A stretch of DNA of 6,282 nucleotides from Bryobacterales bacterium (lineage in GTDB: Bacteria > Acidobacteriota > Terriglobia > Bryobacterales > Bryobacteraceae), in contig PKYZ01000197.1 in assembly GCA_003132865.1 (NCBI GenBank), forward strand, positions 19,014-25,295, read 5' to 3'. Position 1 is the stretch's first letter. Every line of letters begins with the position of its first letter. A program made the position numbers and the translations under genes. Below the pieces are notes generated by a model. It saw only the letters and a program-made list of their open reading frames with translations. It was not told the DNA's origin and did not search any database. Below are positions 1 to 5,497 of the stretch, in pieces.

Positions 1-60
1 CCGCCAGGGATGCTGTCTGTATGGGTCCAATGTAACCTATTCAGATCTGGTTGTCCAGTG

Positions 61-90
61 TTTTTTGAAAGATTTTTCGAAAATATTATG
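61..90 (+). promoter_or_regulatory. AT-rich block with a weak -10-like hexamer upstream of the Gfo/Idh/MocA gene
   Basis: This is a conspicuously AT-rich stretch in otherwise GC-rich DNA. It holds a T run (61-66), the perfect 10-base palindrome TTTTCGAAAA (74-83) and TATTAT (84-89), which matches the -10 consensus at five of six positions. A T-rich -35 at 61-66 would give a 17-base spacer but is a poor match. It could be an UP-like or promoter element, or a regulator site centred on the palindrome. The rest of bases 1-154 holds no gene I can support. The competing promoter candidate lies at 121-147. Confidence 0.25.
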
Positions 91-120
91 GCGCACCAGT
101 TTTGTCGAAAAGCTCCACAG

Positions 121-147
121 TTCGAGCGCTCCGCGGGGTGGTAGAAT
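121..147 (+). promoter_or_regulatory. Possible promoter with TAGAAT placed for leaderless transcription
   Basis: TAGAAT at 142-147 matches the -10 consensus at five of six positions. A weak TTCGAG lies at 121-126 with a 15-base spacer. Transcription would start about 7 bases after the -10, at or next to the ATG at 155. No Shine-Dalgarno sequence lies between the -10 and the ATG, which fits a leaderless mRNA. The -10 is also the loop of a short inverted repeat, GGTGG (137-141) and CCACC (148-152). The weak -35 keeps confidence low. Confidence 0.3.
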
Positions 148-154
148 CCACCGC

Positions 155-1453
155 ATGGAAGATCCGAACACAGCCCGCAGGCAATTTCTCAAATCGGCAG
201 GGGTGGCGCTGACCACTTCCCTTTTCACCGGCAACGTCAGGGGCGCGAATGATCGGGTGGCCGCCGCGTTTATCGGCATGGGGCGCATGGGCACCGGCAA
301 TCTGGATTACGCCATGCGGCAGCCCAACCTGCAGGTGGTGGCCGTCTGCGACGTCTACCAGCCGAACCTGGACGATGCCATGGCCAAGGCCGGGGCAAAG
401 GGGCACAGTCCCCGTGCGGTCCACGATTTTCGAGAGATCCTGGCGGACAAGTCCATCGATATCGTGAATATCTCGACGCCGGATCACTGGCACGCCTACA
501 TGACCGTGGAGGCATGCAAGGCGGGCAAGGACGTATACGTGGAAAAGCCCGTGTGCGTGGTGGTCGAAGAAGGCCGGATGATGGTCGAGGCCGCCCGCAA
601 GTACAACCGCGTGGTGCAGGCCGGAACCATGCAGCGTTCGGCGGTCCACTTCCAGCAGGCCTGCGACATCGTGCGGCGCGGCGAATTGGGCAAGGTCACC
701 TTTGTGCGCACGTGGAACTACGGTAATTTGCCCGCGGAAGGCATCGGCAACCCGCCGGATAGCGATCCGCCGCCCGGCCTCGATTGGGATATGTGGCTGG
801 GCCCCGCGCCCATGCGGCCTTTCAACCGCAACCGCTTCGGCGTGGACCCCAAAGAATTCTCGAATTTCCGCTGGTTCTGGGATTACGCCGGCGGCATGAT
901 GACGGACTGGGGCGTGCATTGGCTGGACATCGTGCAGATGGCATTCGACGAGGCCATGCCGCGCTCCATCGCGAGCATGGGTGGCAAGCTGTGGTTCACC
1001 GATAACCGGGAGACGCCCGATACGTTGCAGGTGACCTACGAGTATCCGGGTTTCGTGGCCACTTACGAGAACCGGAACGCCAACGGACAATCTATGTTCA
1101 ACAAAGGCGGCGGCATTCTGTTCCATGGCAGCGAGGCGACGCTGTACGTGGATCGCGAAGGTTACCGCGTGATACCCGAGGGTAAAGGCGGCCGGCAGAC
1201 GGAAGTGAAGTCCAGTTCGAGCGGCAACGCGAACCACTGGGCCAACTTCCTGGAATGCGTGCGCACCCGCCAGCGGCCGGCCAGCGATATTGAGAAGTGT
1301 TTTCGCTCGACCTCCACGTGCCTGCTGGGCAACGTGGCCCTGCGCAGCCGGATGCGCCTGGACTGGGACGAGCGCGAATTGACCGTGGCGCAGGCGCCGG
1401 CGCGCGGCTTCCTGGCGAGGGAATACCGGGCGCCTTGGAAGCTGGTGGTGTAA
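155..1453 (+). CDS. Tat-exported Gfo/Idh/MocA family oxidoreductase
   Basis: A complete 432-residue NAD(P)-dependent oxidoreductase of the Gfo/Idh/MocA family, which oxidises or reduces sugars, inositols and their derivatives. The substrate cannot be read from the sequence. The N-terminus carries a twin-arginine motif ARRQFLK (residues 7-13) and a short hydrophobic stretch to about residue 26, so export of the folded, cofactor-loaded enzyme is likely, as known for Zymomonas glucose-fructose oxidoreductase. The Rossmann loop GMGRMG is at 41-46, the EKP motif with the expected catalytic lysine at 130-132 (K131), and the substrate-side DWGVHWLD at 251-258 (D251, H255). The C-terminal segment with NHWANFLECV and a following RST is typical of the Tat-bearing subgroup common in Acidobacteria, Planctomycetes and Bacteroidetes. 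The ATG at 155 was chosen over the in-frame ATG at 65 because it puts the Tat motif at residues 7-13; the earlier start adds 30 residues that break the signal peptide. No ribosome binding site is visible. It stands alone, with a hairpin 31 bases after the stop. Confidence 0.93.
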   Translation: MEDPNTARRQFLKSAGVALTTSLFTGNVRGANDRVAAAFIGMGRMGTGNLDYAMRQPNLQVVAVCDVYQPNLDDAMAKAGAKGHSPRAVHDFREILADKSIDIVNISTPDHWHAYMTVEACKAGKDVYVEKPVCVVVEEGRMMVEAARKYNRVVQAGTMQRSAVHFQQACDIVRRGELGKVTFVRTWNYGNLPAEGIGNPPDSDPPPGLDWDMWLGPAPMRPFNRNRFGVDPKEFSNFRWFWDYAGGMMTDWGVHWLDIVQMAFDEAMPRSIASMGGKLWFTDNRETPDTLQVTYEYPGFVATYENRNANGQSMFNKGGGILFHGSEATLYVDREGYRVIPEGKGGRQTEVKSSSSGNANHWANFLECVRTRQRPASDIEKCFRSTSTCLLGNVALRSRMRLDWDERELTVAQAPARGFLAREYRAPWKLVV

Positions 1454-1484
1454 GAGAAGAGAGAGCCCGGCGATTGAGGCAGTA

Positions 1485-1504
1485 ACGCTCCACCAAGGGA
1501 GCGT
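1485..1504 (+). terminator. Hairpin after the Gfo/Idh/MocA gene, possible terminator
   Basis: A perfect 7-base-pair stem, ACGCTCC (1485-1491) with GGAGCGT (1498-1504), around a 6-base loop, 31 bases past the stop codon at 1453. No T run follows, so it is not a classical intrinsic terminator. It may instead protect the transcript's 3' end or be chance. Confidence 0.35.
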
Positions 1505-1573
1505 GAGGATTTGTAGGCTGGATGTTTGGTCGTCCTGGCAGGAAAACAGGCGGACCGAACTCCCTCTTTCGCC

Positions 1574-1601
1574 TTCACAATAAGCCGGGAGCGGGTAGAA
1601 T
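1574..1601 (+). promoter_or_regulatory. Promoter-like TTCACA-16-TAGAAT with no gene behind it
   Basis: TTCACA (1574-1579) and TAGAAT (1596-1601) each match the sigma-70 consensus at five of six positions and are separated by 16 bases, within the usual range. The expected start of transcription is near 1608. No convincing reading frame follows; the next landmarks are the palindrome at 1661-1677 and the broken transposase. It may be the relic promoter of a lost gene, the promoter of an untranslated RNA, or chance. Confidence 0.35.
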
Positions 1602-1660
1602 AGTGGATACGATTGCTCCAAAGTATTGAAAACAGGGCGAAAAAGTTCTGGCTCGGCTTG

Positions 1661-1677
1661 TGACCGGAAACCGGTCA
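1661..1677. repeat. Perfect 17-base inverted repeat
   Basis: TGACCGGAAACCGGTCA reads as two exact 7-base arms (1661-1667 and 1671-1677) around AAA. As DNA it resembles a dimeric regulator's operator. As RNA it would form a stable 7-base-pair hairpin with a 3-base loop. No T run follows, so it is a poor terminator. It lies about 53 bases downstream of the predicted start of the promoter at 1574-1601. Confidence 0.45.
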
Positions 1678-1950
1678 AAGTTGGGAAGAGGGCCAGAGGC
1701 AGCCGATCTGATTCTCTTTCAGACGGTTATGTTACCGCAGGCAGAGATCCGGTCGCGAGCAATCCCCGGACAAGCCTGGAACTCTTCTGTAGTAGCCTTT
1801 TTCCAGCTCTTTCCTCGCCCGTCAGGTTTGATTGCGGTGCGTTCTGCGGGTGAACTCGCTTGGCAATCCTTCTCGGCCCCGCGAGCGATGACCCTCGGAA
1901 TTGGATCAGATTGGCCGCATATGTAAATCTCCTATCGCTCCAGCTATTGA

Positions 1951-2770
1951 CCCACGGCCGGCGATCCGATGAGCAGCCTGAGGTGGACGCACCAGACCAC
2001 GGCCAAGATCGCTGGACAATTAGATCGGCTGGGCATCCGGGTCGGCGCCCGTACGGTCGCCCGATTACTCGACAAACTGCACTTCTCGCTCCGCGTGCAC
2101 TGCAAAAAGATCGCCGCGGGGAACCGCTCGACACGCGACCAACAGTCCGCCACATTACCCGGCTGCGCAGTCGATTCTGTCGTCACCGCAATCCCATCGT
2201 CAGTGTCGATGCCAAGAAGCGGGAACTGTTGGGCAATTTCAAGAATGCCGGCCGGAAGTGGCAGCGCATCCCCACGCCGCTAACCGCGGTTCTGTGTTCG
2301 TCGGCGTCAGTCACGAGACCTCCGCCTTTGCCGTCACTTCTGCCGCTGGTGGCGCCGGGAGGGATGCCGGCGCTACCCCAACGCCAAACACTTGCCGATC
2401 CTGGCCGACACCGGCGGCAGCAATTCCGCCACGCATGGTGGTTGGAAGGACCAACTCCAGCAGCGCCTCTGTGATCGCCTGGGGCTCACCGTCACCGTGG
2501 CCCACTATCCCACCGGCGCCTCCAAGTACAACCCGATTGACGCCGCCTGTTCAGTCAAATCAGCGAGAACTGGACCGCCGAGCCTCTCACCGGCTACGGC
2601 AAGATCCTCGGTCTGATCCGCAAAACCACCACTACCACGGGACTCAAAGTGCGCGCCTACCTGGACACGAAGGACTACCCGCTCAAAGTCAAACCGTCTG
2701 CCCAAAGGTTACGGGAACTTCGAATCACCCGGCACACAACCCTGCCAAAGTGGAACTACACCATGCTTAG
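1951..2770 (+). pseudogene. Decayed ISAzo13-family transposase (DDE type), multiple frameshifts
   Basis: This is the remnant of a transposase of the ISAzo13 family (the Rhodopirellula transposase DDE domain), recognised from its motifs in order, although they lie in different frames. GDPMSSLRWT starts at 1960. Its frame carries on to about 2100, then shifts near the A run at 2104-2108. The segment SVDAKKRELLGNFKNAGRKW (first catalytic D) follows to about 2265. Family proteins have roughly 25 more residues before the next block, so some 70-80 bases appear to be missing near 2268-2288. GSVFVGVSHETSAFAV follows from 2288 in a second new frame. A shift near 2332 leads to RRYPNAKHLPILADTGGSN (second D) and HYPTGASKYNPID. 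A missing base at 2539-2541 leads to RRLFSQISENWTAEPLTGY, then GLKVRAYLDTKDYP and the terminal KWNYTM. The usual N-terminal helix-turn-helix part of about 100 residues is not recognisable upstream. A TAG one frame over (2768-2770) may be the old stop. The gene cannot make an active enzyme. Confidence 0.85.
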
Positions 2771-2790
2771 GGTCGAACTTGGCTATGAAA

Positions 2791-2810
2791 CCCGCCACCT
2801 GCTTGGCGGG
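2791..2810. repeat. Hairpin between the transposase remnant and the flavoprotein gene
   Basis: Perfect 7-base arms CCCGCCA (2791-2797) and TGGCGGG (2804-2810) around a 6-base loop. It lies just past the transposase remnant and upstream of the next promoter candidate. No T run follows. It might be a weak terminator for readthrough from the left or part of the old element's end. Confidence 0.35.
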
Positions 2811-2829
2811 CGATTCCGCGTAGACAGGC

Positions 2830-2860
2830 TTGGCACTTTGCTTCACTGTTTCACTTTAAT
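2830..2860 (+). promoter_or_regulatory. Candidate promoter of the flavoprotein/DUF4126 unit
   Basis: TTGGCA (2830-2835) and TTTAAT (2855-2860) each match the sigma-70 consensus at five of six positions. The 19-base spacer is slightly long. The -10 sits in a locally AT-rich stretch, and the predicted start leaves a leader of about 33 bases containing the ribosome binding site GAGGGGG at 2888-2894, 5 bases before the ATG at 2900. The position between a dead element and the first gene of a pair fits a functional promoter. Confidence 0.45.
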
Positions 2861-2899
2861 TAACAAGCGCCGCTCTGCCACAATTGTGAGGGGGATCAA

Positions 2900-4291
2900 A
2901 TGACCGCTGCTTACGACGCCATCGTCATCGGAACCGGACAGGCCGGCCCTTCACTGGCGGCGCGCCTGGCCAAGGCGGGGTTAAAGGTCGCCATCGTCGA
3001 GCGCAAGTTGTTCGGCGGCACCTGTGTCAACACAGGCTGCATTCCTACCAAGGCCATGGTCGCCAGCGCTTACGCCGCCCATATGGTTCGCCGCGCAGCC
3101 GAGTTCGGGGTGGATGCCGGCGGAGGCTCAAGCGTCGATATGCGGCGGGTGAAAGCCAGGAAGGATGCCATATCGGGGAAATCCAGGACAACGGTTGAGG
3201 CATGGCTGAAGAACATGGACAACTGCACCGTCTATGAGGGCCACGCTCGCTTCGAGTCGCCCCAAGAGGTAAGCGTCGGACCGCACCGGCTCACCGCCAA
3301 GCGGATCTTCATCAACGTGGGCGGGCGCGCGGTGGTGCCGCAAATGCCCGGACTGGATCAGGTCGAGTACCTCACCAACAGTTCCATGATGAACGTCGAC
3401 TTTCTTCCCAGACACCTGATCGTTGTGGGCGGCAGCTATATCGGCCTGGAGTTCGGACAGATGTACCGGCGTTTTGGAAGCCAGGTCACGATCCTGGAAA
3501 TGGGGCCGCGTTTGGTTCAGCGGGAAGACGAAGACGTGTCGGCGGCCATCCAGGAGATCCTCGCGCGGGAGGAGATCGACGTGCGCCTGAACGCGAAATG
3601 CATCGGCTTTTCCAGGCGCGGCGCAGAGATTATGGCGCACGCGGACTGCGCGGCCGGCTCGCCGGAGGTTGGCGGCTCGCATTTGCTGCTGGCGGTTGGC
3701 CGGCGCCCGAATACCGATGACCTTGGGCTGGAAGCCGCCGGCGTGGCGGTGGATGCCCACGGGTACATCGCGGTCGACGATCAATTGCGCACCAGCGCAC
3801 CGGGCATCTGGGCGCTGGGCGACTGCAACGGCAAAGGCGGGTTTACGCACACCGCCTATAACGATTTCGAAATTGTGGCGGCGAACCTGCTCGATAACGA
3901 CCCGCGCCGCGTGAGTGACCGCATACCGGCTTACGCACTGTACATCGACCCGCCGCTGGGGCGCGCCGGCCTGACCGAGGCGGAGGTCCGCAAAACCGGC
4001 CGGAGCGCGCTGGTTGGGAAACGTCCGATGACCAAAGTCGGACGCGCCGTGGAGAAGGGCGAATCGCAGGGCTTCATGAAGATTGTGGTCGACGCGCAAT
4101 CGAAAGAAATCCTGGGCGCCGCCATTCTGGGCACAGGCGGCGATGAGGCCATTCATTCGATTCTGGACGTCATGTATGCGAAGGCGCCCTACACAACCAT
4201 TCAAAGGGCGGTACACATCCACCCCACCGTTTCCGAACTCATTCCCACCATGCTGGGCGAACTCCAGCCTCTTGCCGGCACGGGCGCGTAG
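2900..4291 (+). CDS. MerA-like FAD-dependent pyridine nucleotide-disulfide oxidoreductase
   Basis: A complete 463-residue cytoplasmic flavoprotein of the class I disulfide reductase superfamily (dihydrolipoamide dehydrogenase, glutathione reductase, MerA, RclA). The FAD Rossmann loop GTGQAG is at residues 11-16, and the redox-active pair C42/C47 lies in GGTCVNTGC. The NAD(P)-binding fold has GGSYIG at 177-182, where Ser replaces the usual middle glycine. The second FAD motif GIWALGD ends at D308. The C-terminal dimerisation domain carries HIHPTVSE, with the expected catalytic pair H441 and E446. All redox residues are present, so the enzyme is probably active. It lacks both the N-terminal metal-binding domain and the C-terminal vicinal cysteines of mercuric reductase (it ends in LAGTGA), and no mer genes are nearby, so the frequent label 'mercuric reductase' is not supported; the substrate is unknown. 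The start is set by GAGGGGG at 2888-2894. The DUF4126 gene follows after 33 bases on the same strand. Confidence 0.93.
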   Translation: MTAAYDAIVIGTGQAGPSLAARLAKAGLKVAIVERKLFGGTCVNTGCIPTKAMVASAYAAHMVRRAAEFGVDAGGGSSVDMRRVKARKDAISGKSRTTVEAWLKNMDNCTVYEGHARFESPQEVSVGPHRLTAKRIFINVGGRAVVPQMPGLDQVEYLTNSSMMNVDFLPRHLIVVGGSYIGLEFGQMYRRFGSQVTILEMGPRLVQREDEDVSAAIQEILAREEIDVRLNAKCIGFSRRGAEIMAHADCAAGSPEVGGSHLLLAVGRRPNTDDLGLEAAGVAVDAHGYIAVDDQLRTSAPGIWALGDCNGKGGFTHTAYNDFEIVAANLLDNDPRRVSDRIPAYALYIDPPLGRAGLTEAEVRKTGRSALVGKRPMTKVGRAVEKGESQGFMKIVVDAQSKEILGAAILGTGGDEAIHSILDVMYAKAPYTTIQRAVHIHPTVSELIPTMLGELQPLAGTGA

Positions 4292-4298
4292 GTGGAAG

Positions 4299-4304
4299 TA
4301 CAAT
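4299..4304 (+). promoter_or_regulatory. Possible -10 element before the DUF4126 gene
   Basis: TACAAT matches the -10 consensus at five of six positions and lies between the flavoprotein stop (4291) and the DUF4126 start (4325). The nearest -35-like hexamer, TTGCCG at 4272-4277, is 21 bases away, too far for a good promoter. It is followed by AGGTGGA, much like the AGTGGA that follows the TAGAAT at 1596-1601. It may be a weak internal promoter or coincidence. Confidence 0.2.
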
Positions 4305-4324
4305 AGGTGGACCAAGGAGGGAAA

Positions 4325-4792
4325 ATGTCGGTATACGTTTTGGCATTTCTGATTGGCGTGGTTGCCGGGCTTCGTGCGCTGACGCCGCTTGCCGCAGTCA
4401 GTTGGGCTGCCCGCTTGGGTTGGCTCCATCTGGAAAATACCCGGCTGGCGTTTCTGGGCTTTGCGGCTACGCCGTACATCGTCAGCGTGCTGGCGATTGG
4501 GGAGCTGATCAACGACAAGCTGCCCAAGACGCCCAGCCGGAAAGCGCCCCCGGGGTTCATAGCCCGGATCGTGACCGGAGCATTGTGCGGTGCCGCTATT
4601 GGCGCGGCCAGCCAGTCGCTGTTTGGTGGTTTGGTGGCGGGCGCGATTGGCGCAGTCGTGGGGACGCTGGGCGGCTACGAGTTTCGGTCCCGGCTGGTCA
4701 GAGCCATCGGCGGGAAGGATCTTCCGATTGCGCTGCTCGAGGATGTGATCGCGGTCGGCGGCGCATTTTTGATTGTCTCGCGGTTTGCGTGA
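4325..4792 (+). CDS. DUF4126 family small integral membrane protein
   Basis: A 155-residue inner-membrane protein that I assign to the DUF4126 family, whose function is not known. Hydrophobic segments are visible at about residues 4-22, 42-60, 79-97, 99-117 and 136-152, so four to five membrane spans. The segment at 99-117 is glycine- and alanine-rich with GxxxG-like spacing, suggesting tight helix packing. Charged residues at helix edges recur in conserved-looking motifs: GLRALTPLAAVSWAA (15-29), GELINDKLPKTPSRKAPPGF (59-78) and GGYEFR (116-121). The ATG at 4325 is fixed by a strong AAGGAGG at 4314-4320, 4 bases upstream; an in-frame GTG at 4307 precedes that site and is unlikely. It follows the flavoprotein gene by 33 bases and is probably cotranscribed, so a membrane partner role for that enzyme is possible but unproven. 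Confidence 0.85.
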   Translation: MSVYVLAFLIGVVAGLRALTPLAAVSWAARLGWLHLENTRLAFLGFAATPYIVSVLAIGELINDKLPKTPSRKAPPGFIARIVTGALCGAAIGAASQSLFGGLVAGAIGAVVGTLGGYEFRSRLVRAIGGKDLPIALLEDVIAVGGAFLIVSRFA

Positions 4793-4827
4793 AGCTAAGA
4801 GCTGAAAGCTGATGGCTGACAGCTTCT
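4793..4827. repeat. Five tandem heptamers between convergent genes
   Basis: Directly after the DUF4126 stop come five contiguous 7-base units: AGCTAAG, AGCTGAA, AGCTGAT, GGCTGAC and AGCTTCT. The consensus is AGCTGAN. The last unit overlaps the stop codon of the minus-strand gene (4826-4828). The ends also pair, GAAGCT (4791-4796) with AGCTTC (4821-4826), and inner AGCT cores can pair with each other, so the array could act as a two-way transcription barrier. Similar heptanucleotide arrays are known from some bacterial intergenic regions, notably cyanobacteria. Confidence 0.6.
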
Positions 4828-5497
4828 AAAACACGCGGCGCTTCAGCCTCTCCACGGTGAACGTCGCCGTATCGGCGACCGCCATGACCGCCATCACGCC
4901 CGCCTGCACCGGGTCGCTGACCACCAGGTCCGCCGCATCCGGGACGCTCCCCGCCATGTTCAGACTGATCACCAGCAGACCTTCCTGACGCACCTCCCGC
5001 ACGGCCTGCTCGATCTCTCCGCCCATCAACGATCCCGCCAGCACCAGCGCCTTGGCCCTGGGGAGCCGGGCCACCGCGCGCACCGCGTCCGCCAGCGCCT
5101 GCTCTCCCACCAGCGGGATCGTATCCACAGAGATGTGCTCGCCGCGGATATTGTGCCGGTCGGCCTCCGATACCGCGCCGATGGCCACCTGCCCCACCTG
5201 CGCCCCGCCGCCCATGATGATGATGCGCTTGCCGTAAATCTTCTGCAGCGTCTCGACCACTTCGACCTTGCGCACAATGGCCAGCGCCCGCAGATCCGCC
5301 GCCAGTTCCCCACCGCTGCCGGGCAACGCAATCTCGAAGTAAATGCGCGCTTCGACGGACCCCTGATCGATGATCTCGACCGACGTGATATCGCCCCGGT
5401 GCCGCGCGATCACGCCCGTCAATTCATGCAGAACTCCCAAACCCGCATCGGCATGGATCATCAGGCCGATATTGTCGTTTGTCATAGCAGGCGTCAT
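4826..5497 (-). CDS. ACT domain protein with C-terminal DUF5612
   Basis: A complete 223-residue soluble protein. Residues about 9-82 form an ACT-type ligand-binding domain (IGLMIHADAGLGVLHELTGV, then a DITSVEII strand), the fold that usually senses amino acids. Residues about 88-223 resemble DUF5612, which I know mainly as an archaeal, methanogen-associated family joined to ACT. Its marks are IIIMGGGAQVGQVAIGA (92-108), the strongly conserved-looking SEADRHNIRGE (110-120), VDTIPLVGE (124-132), LVLAGSLMGGE (151-161), NMAGSVPDAADLVVSDPVQA (180-199) and ADTATF (208-213). The glycine-rich loop after a hydrophobic strand suggests a nucleotide- or phosphate-binding site, but no function is known. 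The start at 5497 overlaps the upstream DUF488 stop as ATGA, implying translational coupling; an ATG four codons later (5485) is the alternative. No Shine-Dalgarno sequence is seen for either. It is the last gene of the operon and converges on the DUF4126 gene. Confidence 0.82.
   Translation of the reverse strand: MTPAMTNDNIGLMIHADAGLGVLHELTGVIARHRGDITSVEIIDQGSVEARIYFEIALPGSGGELAADLRALAIVRKVEVVETLQKIYGKRIIIMGGGAQVGQVAIGAVSEADRHNIRGEHISVDTIPLVGEQALADAVRAVARLPRAKALVLAGSLMGGEIEQAVREVRQEGLLVISLNMAGSVPDAADLVVSDPVQAGVMAVMAVADTATFTVERLKRRVF

Larger units (their letters stand above)
1454..1950. other. Gap of about 500 bases without a supportable gene
   Basis: Open frames here are short, overlap on both strands and show no family motif, so I call no gene. 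The stretch contains the hairpin at 1485-1504, a promoter-like pair at 1574-1601 and a perfect inverted repeat at 1661-1677. Its right part borders the decayed transposase and may contain the unrecognisable 5' end of that element; no terminal inverted repeat could be placed by eye. Confidence 0.6.

Noticed and set aside
65..154. Upstream ATG at 65 as the start of the Gfo/Idh/MocA protein
   Set aside because: It would place 30 unrelated residues ahead of a textbook Tat signal, lies in the AT-rich promoter-like block and has no ribosome binding site.
86..1678. 530-residue minus-strand open frame opposite the Gfo/Idh/MocA gene
   Set aside because: It is antisense to a gene with clear family motifs, is rich in His, Arg, Ala and Gly as expected of a GC-rich shadow frame, and shows no domain.
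1660..1926. Small plus-strand open frames in the gap (1626-1853, 1660-1926, 1860-2474) as real genes
   Set aside because: They overlap one another, lack ribosome binding sites and have no protein-like motif, except that the 1860-2474 frame contains one segment of the transposase fossil, which is already explained.
2258..2770. 170-residue plus-strand frame as an intact small gene
   Set aside because: Only its first part (about 2288-2332) matches the transposase family; the remainder is out of frame with the conserved blocks.
1485..2810. Hairpins at 1485-1504, 1661-1677 and 2791-2810 as a dispersed repeat family
   Set aside because: Their arm sequences are unrelated to each other; only the stem size (7 base pairs) is shared.
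2900..4291. Naming the flavoprotein mercuric reductase (merA)
   Set aside because: The C-terminal vicinal cysteines and the N-terminal metal-binding domain are absent, and there is no merR, merT or merP nearby.
3128..4429. 433-residue minus-strand open frame opposite the flavoprotein
   Set aside because: It is the codon-phase shadow of a well-supported gene, with His- and Arg-rich composition and no recognisable motif.
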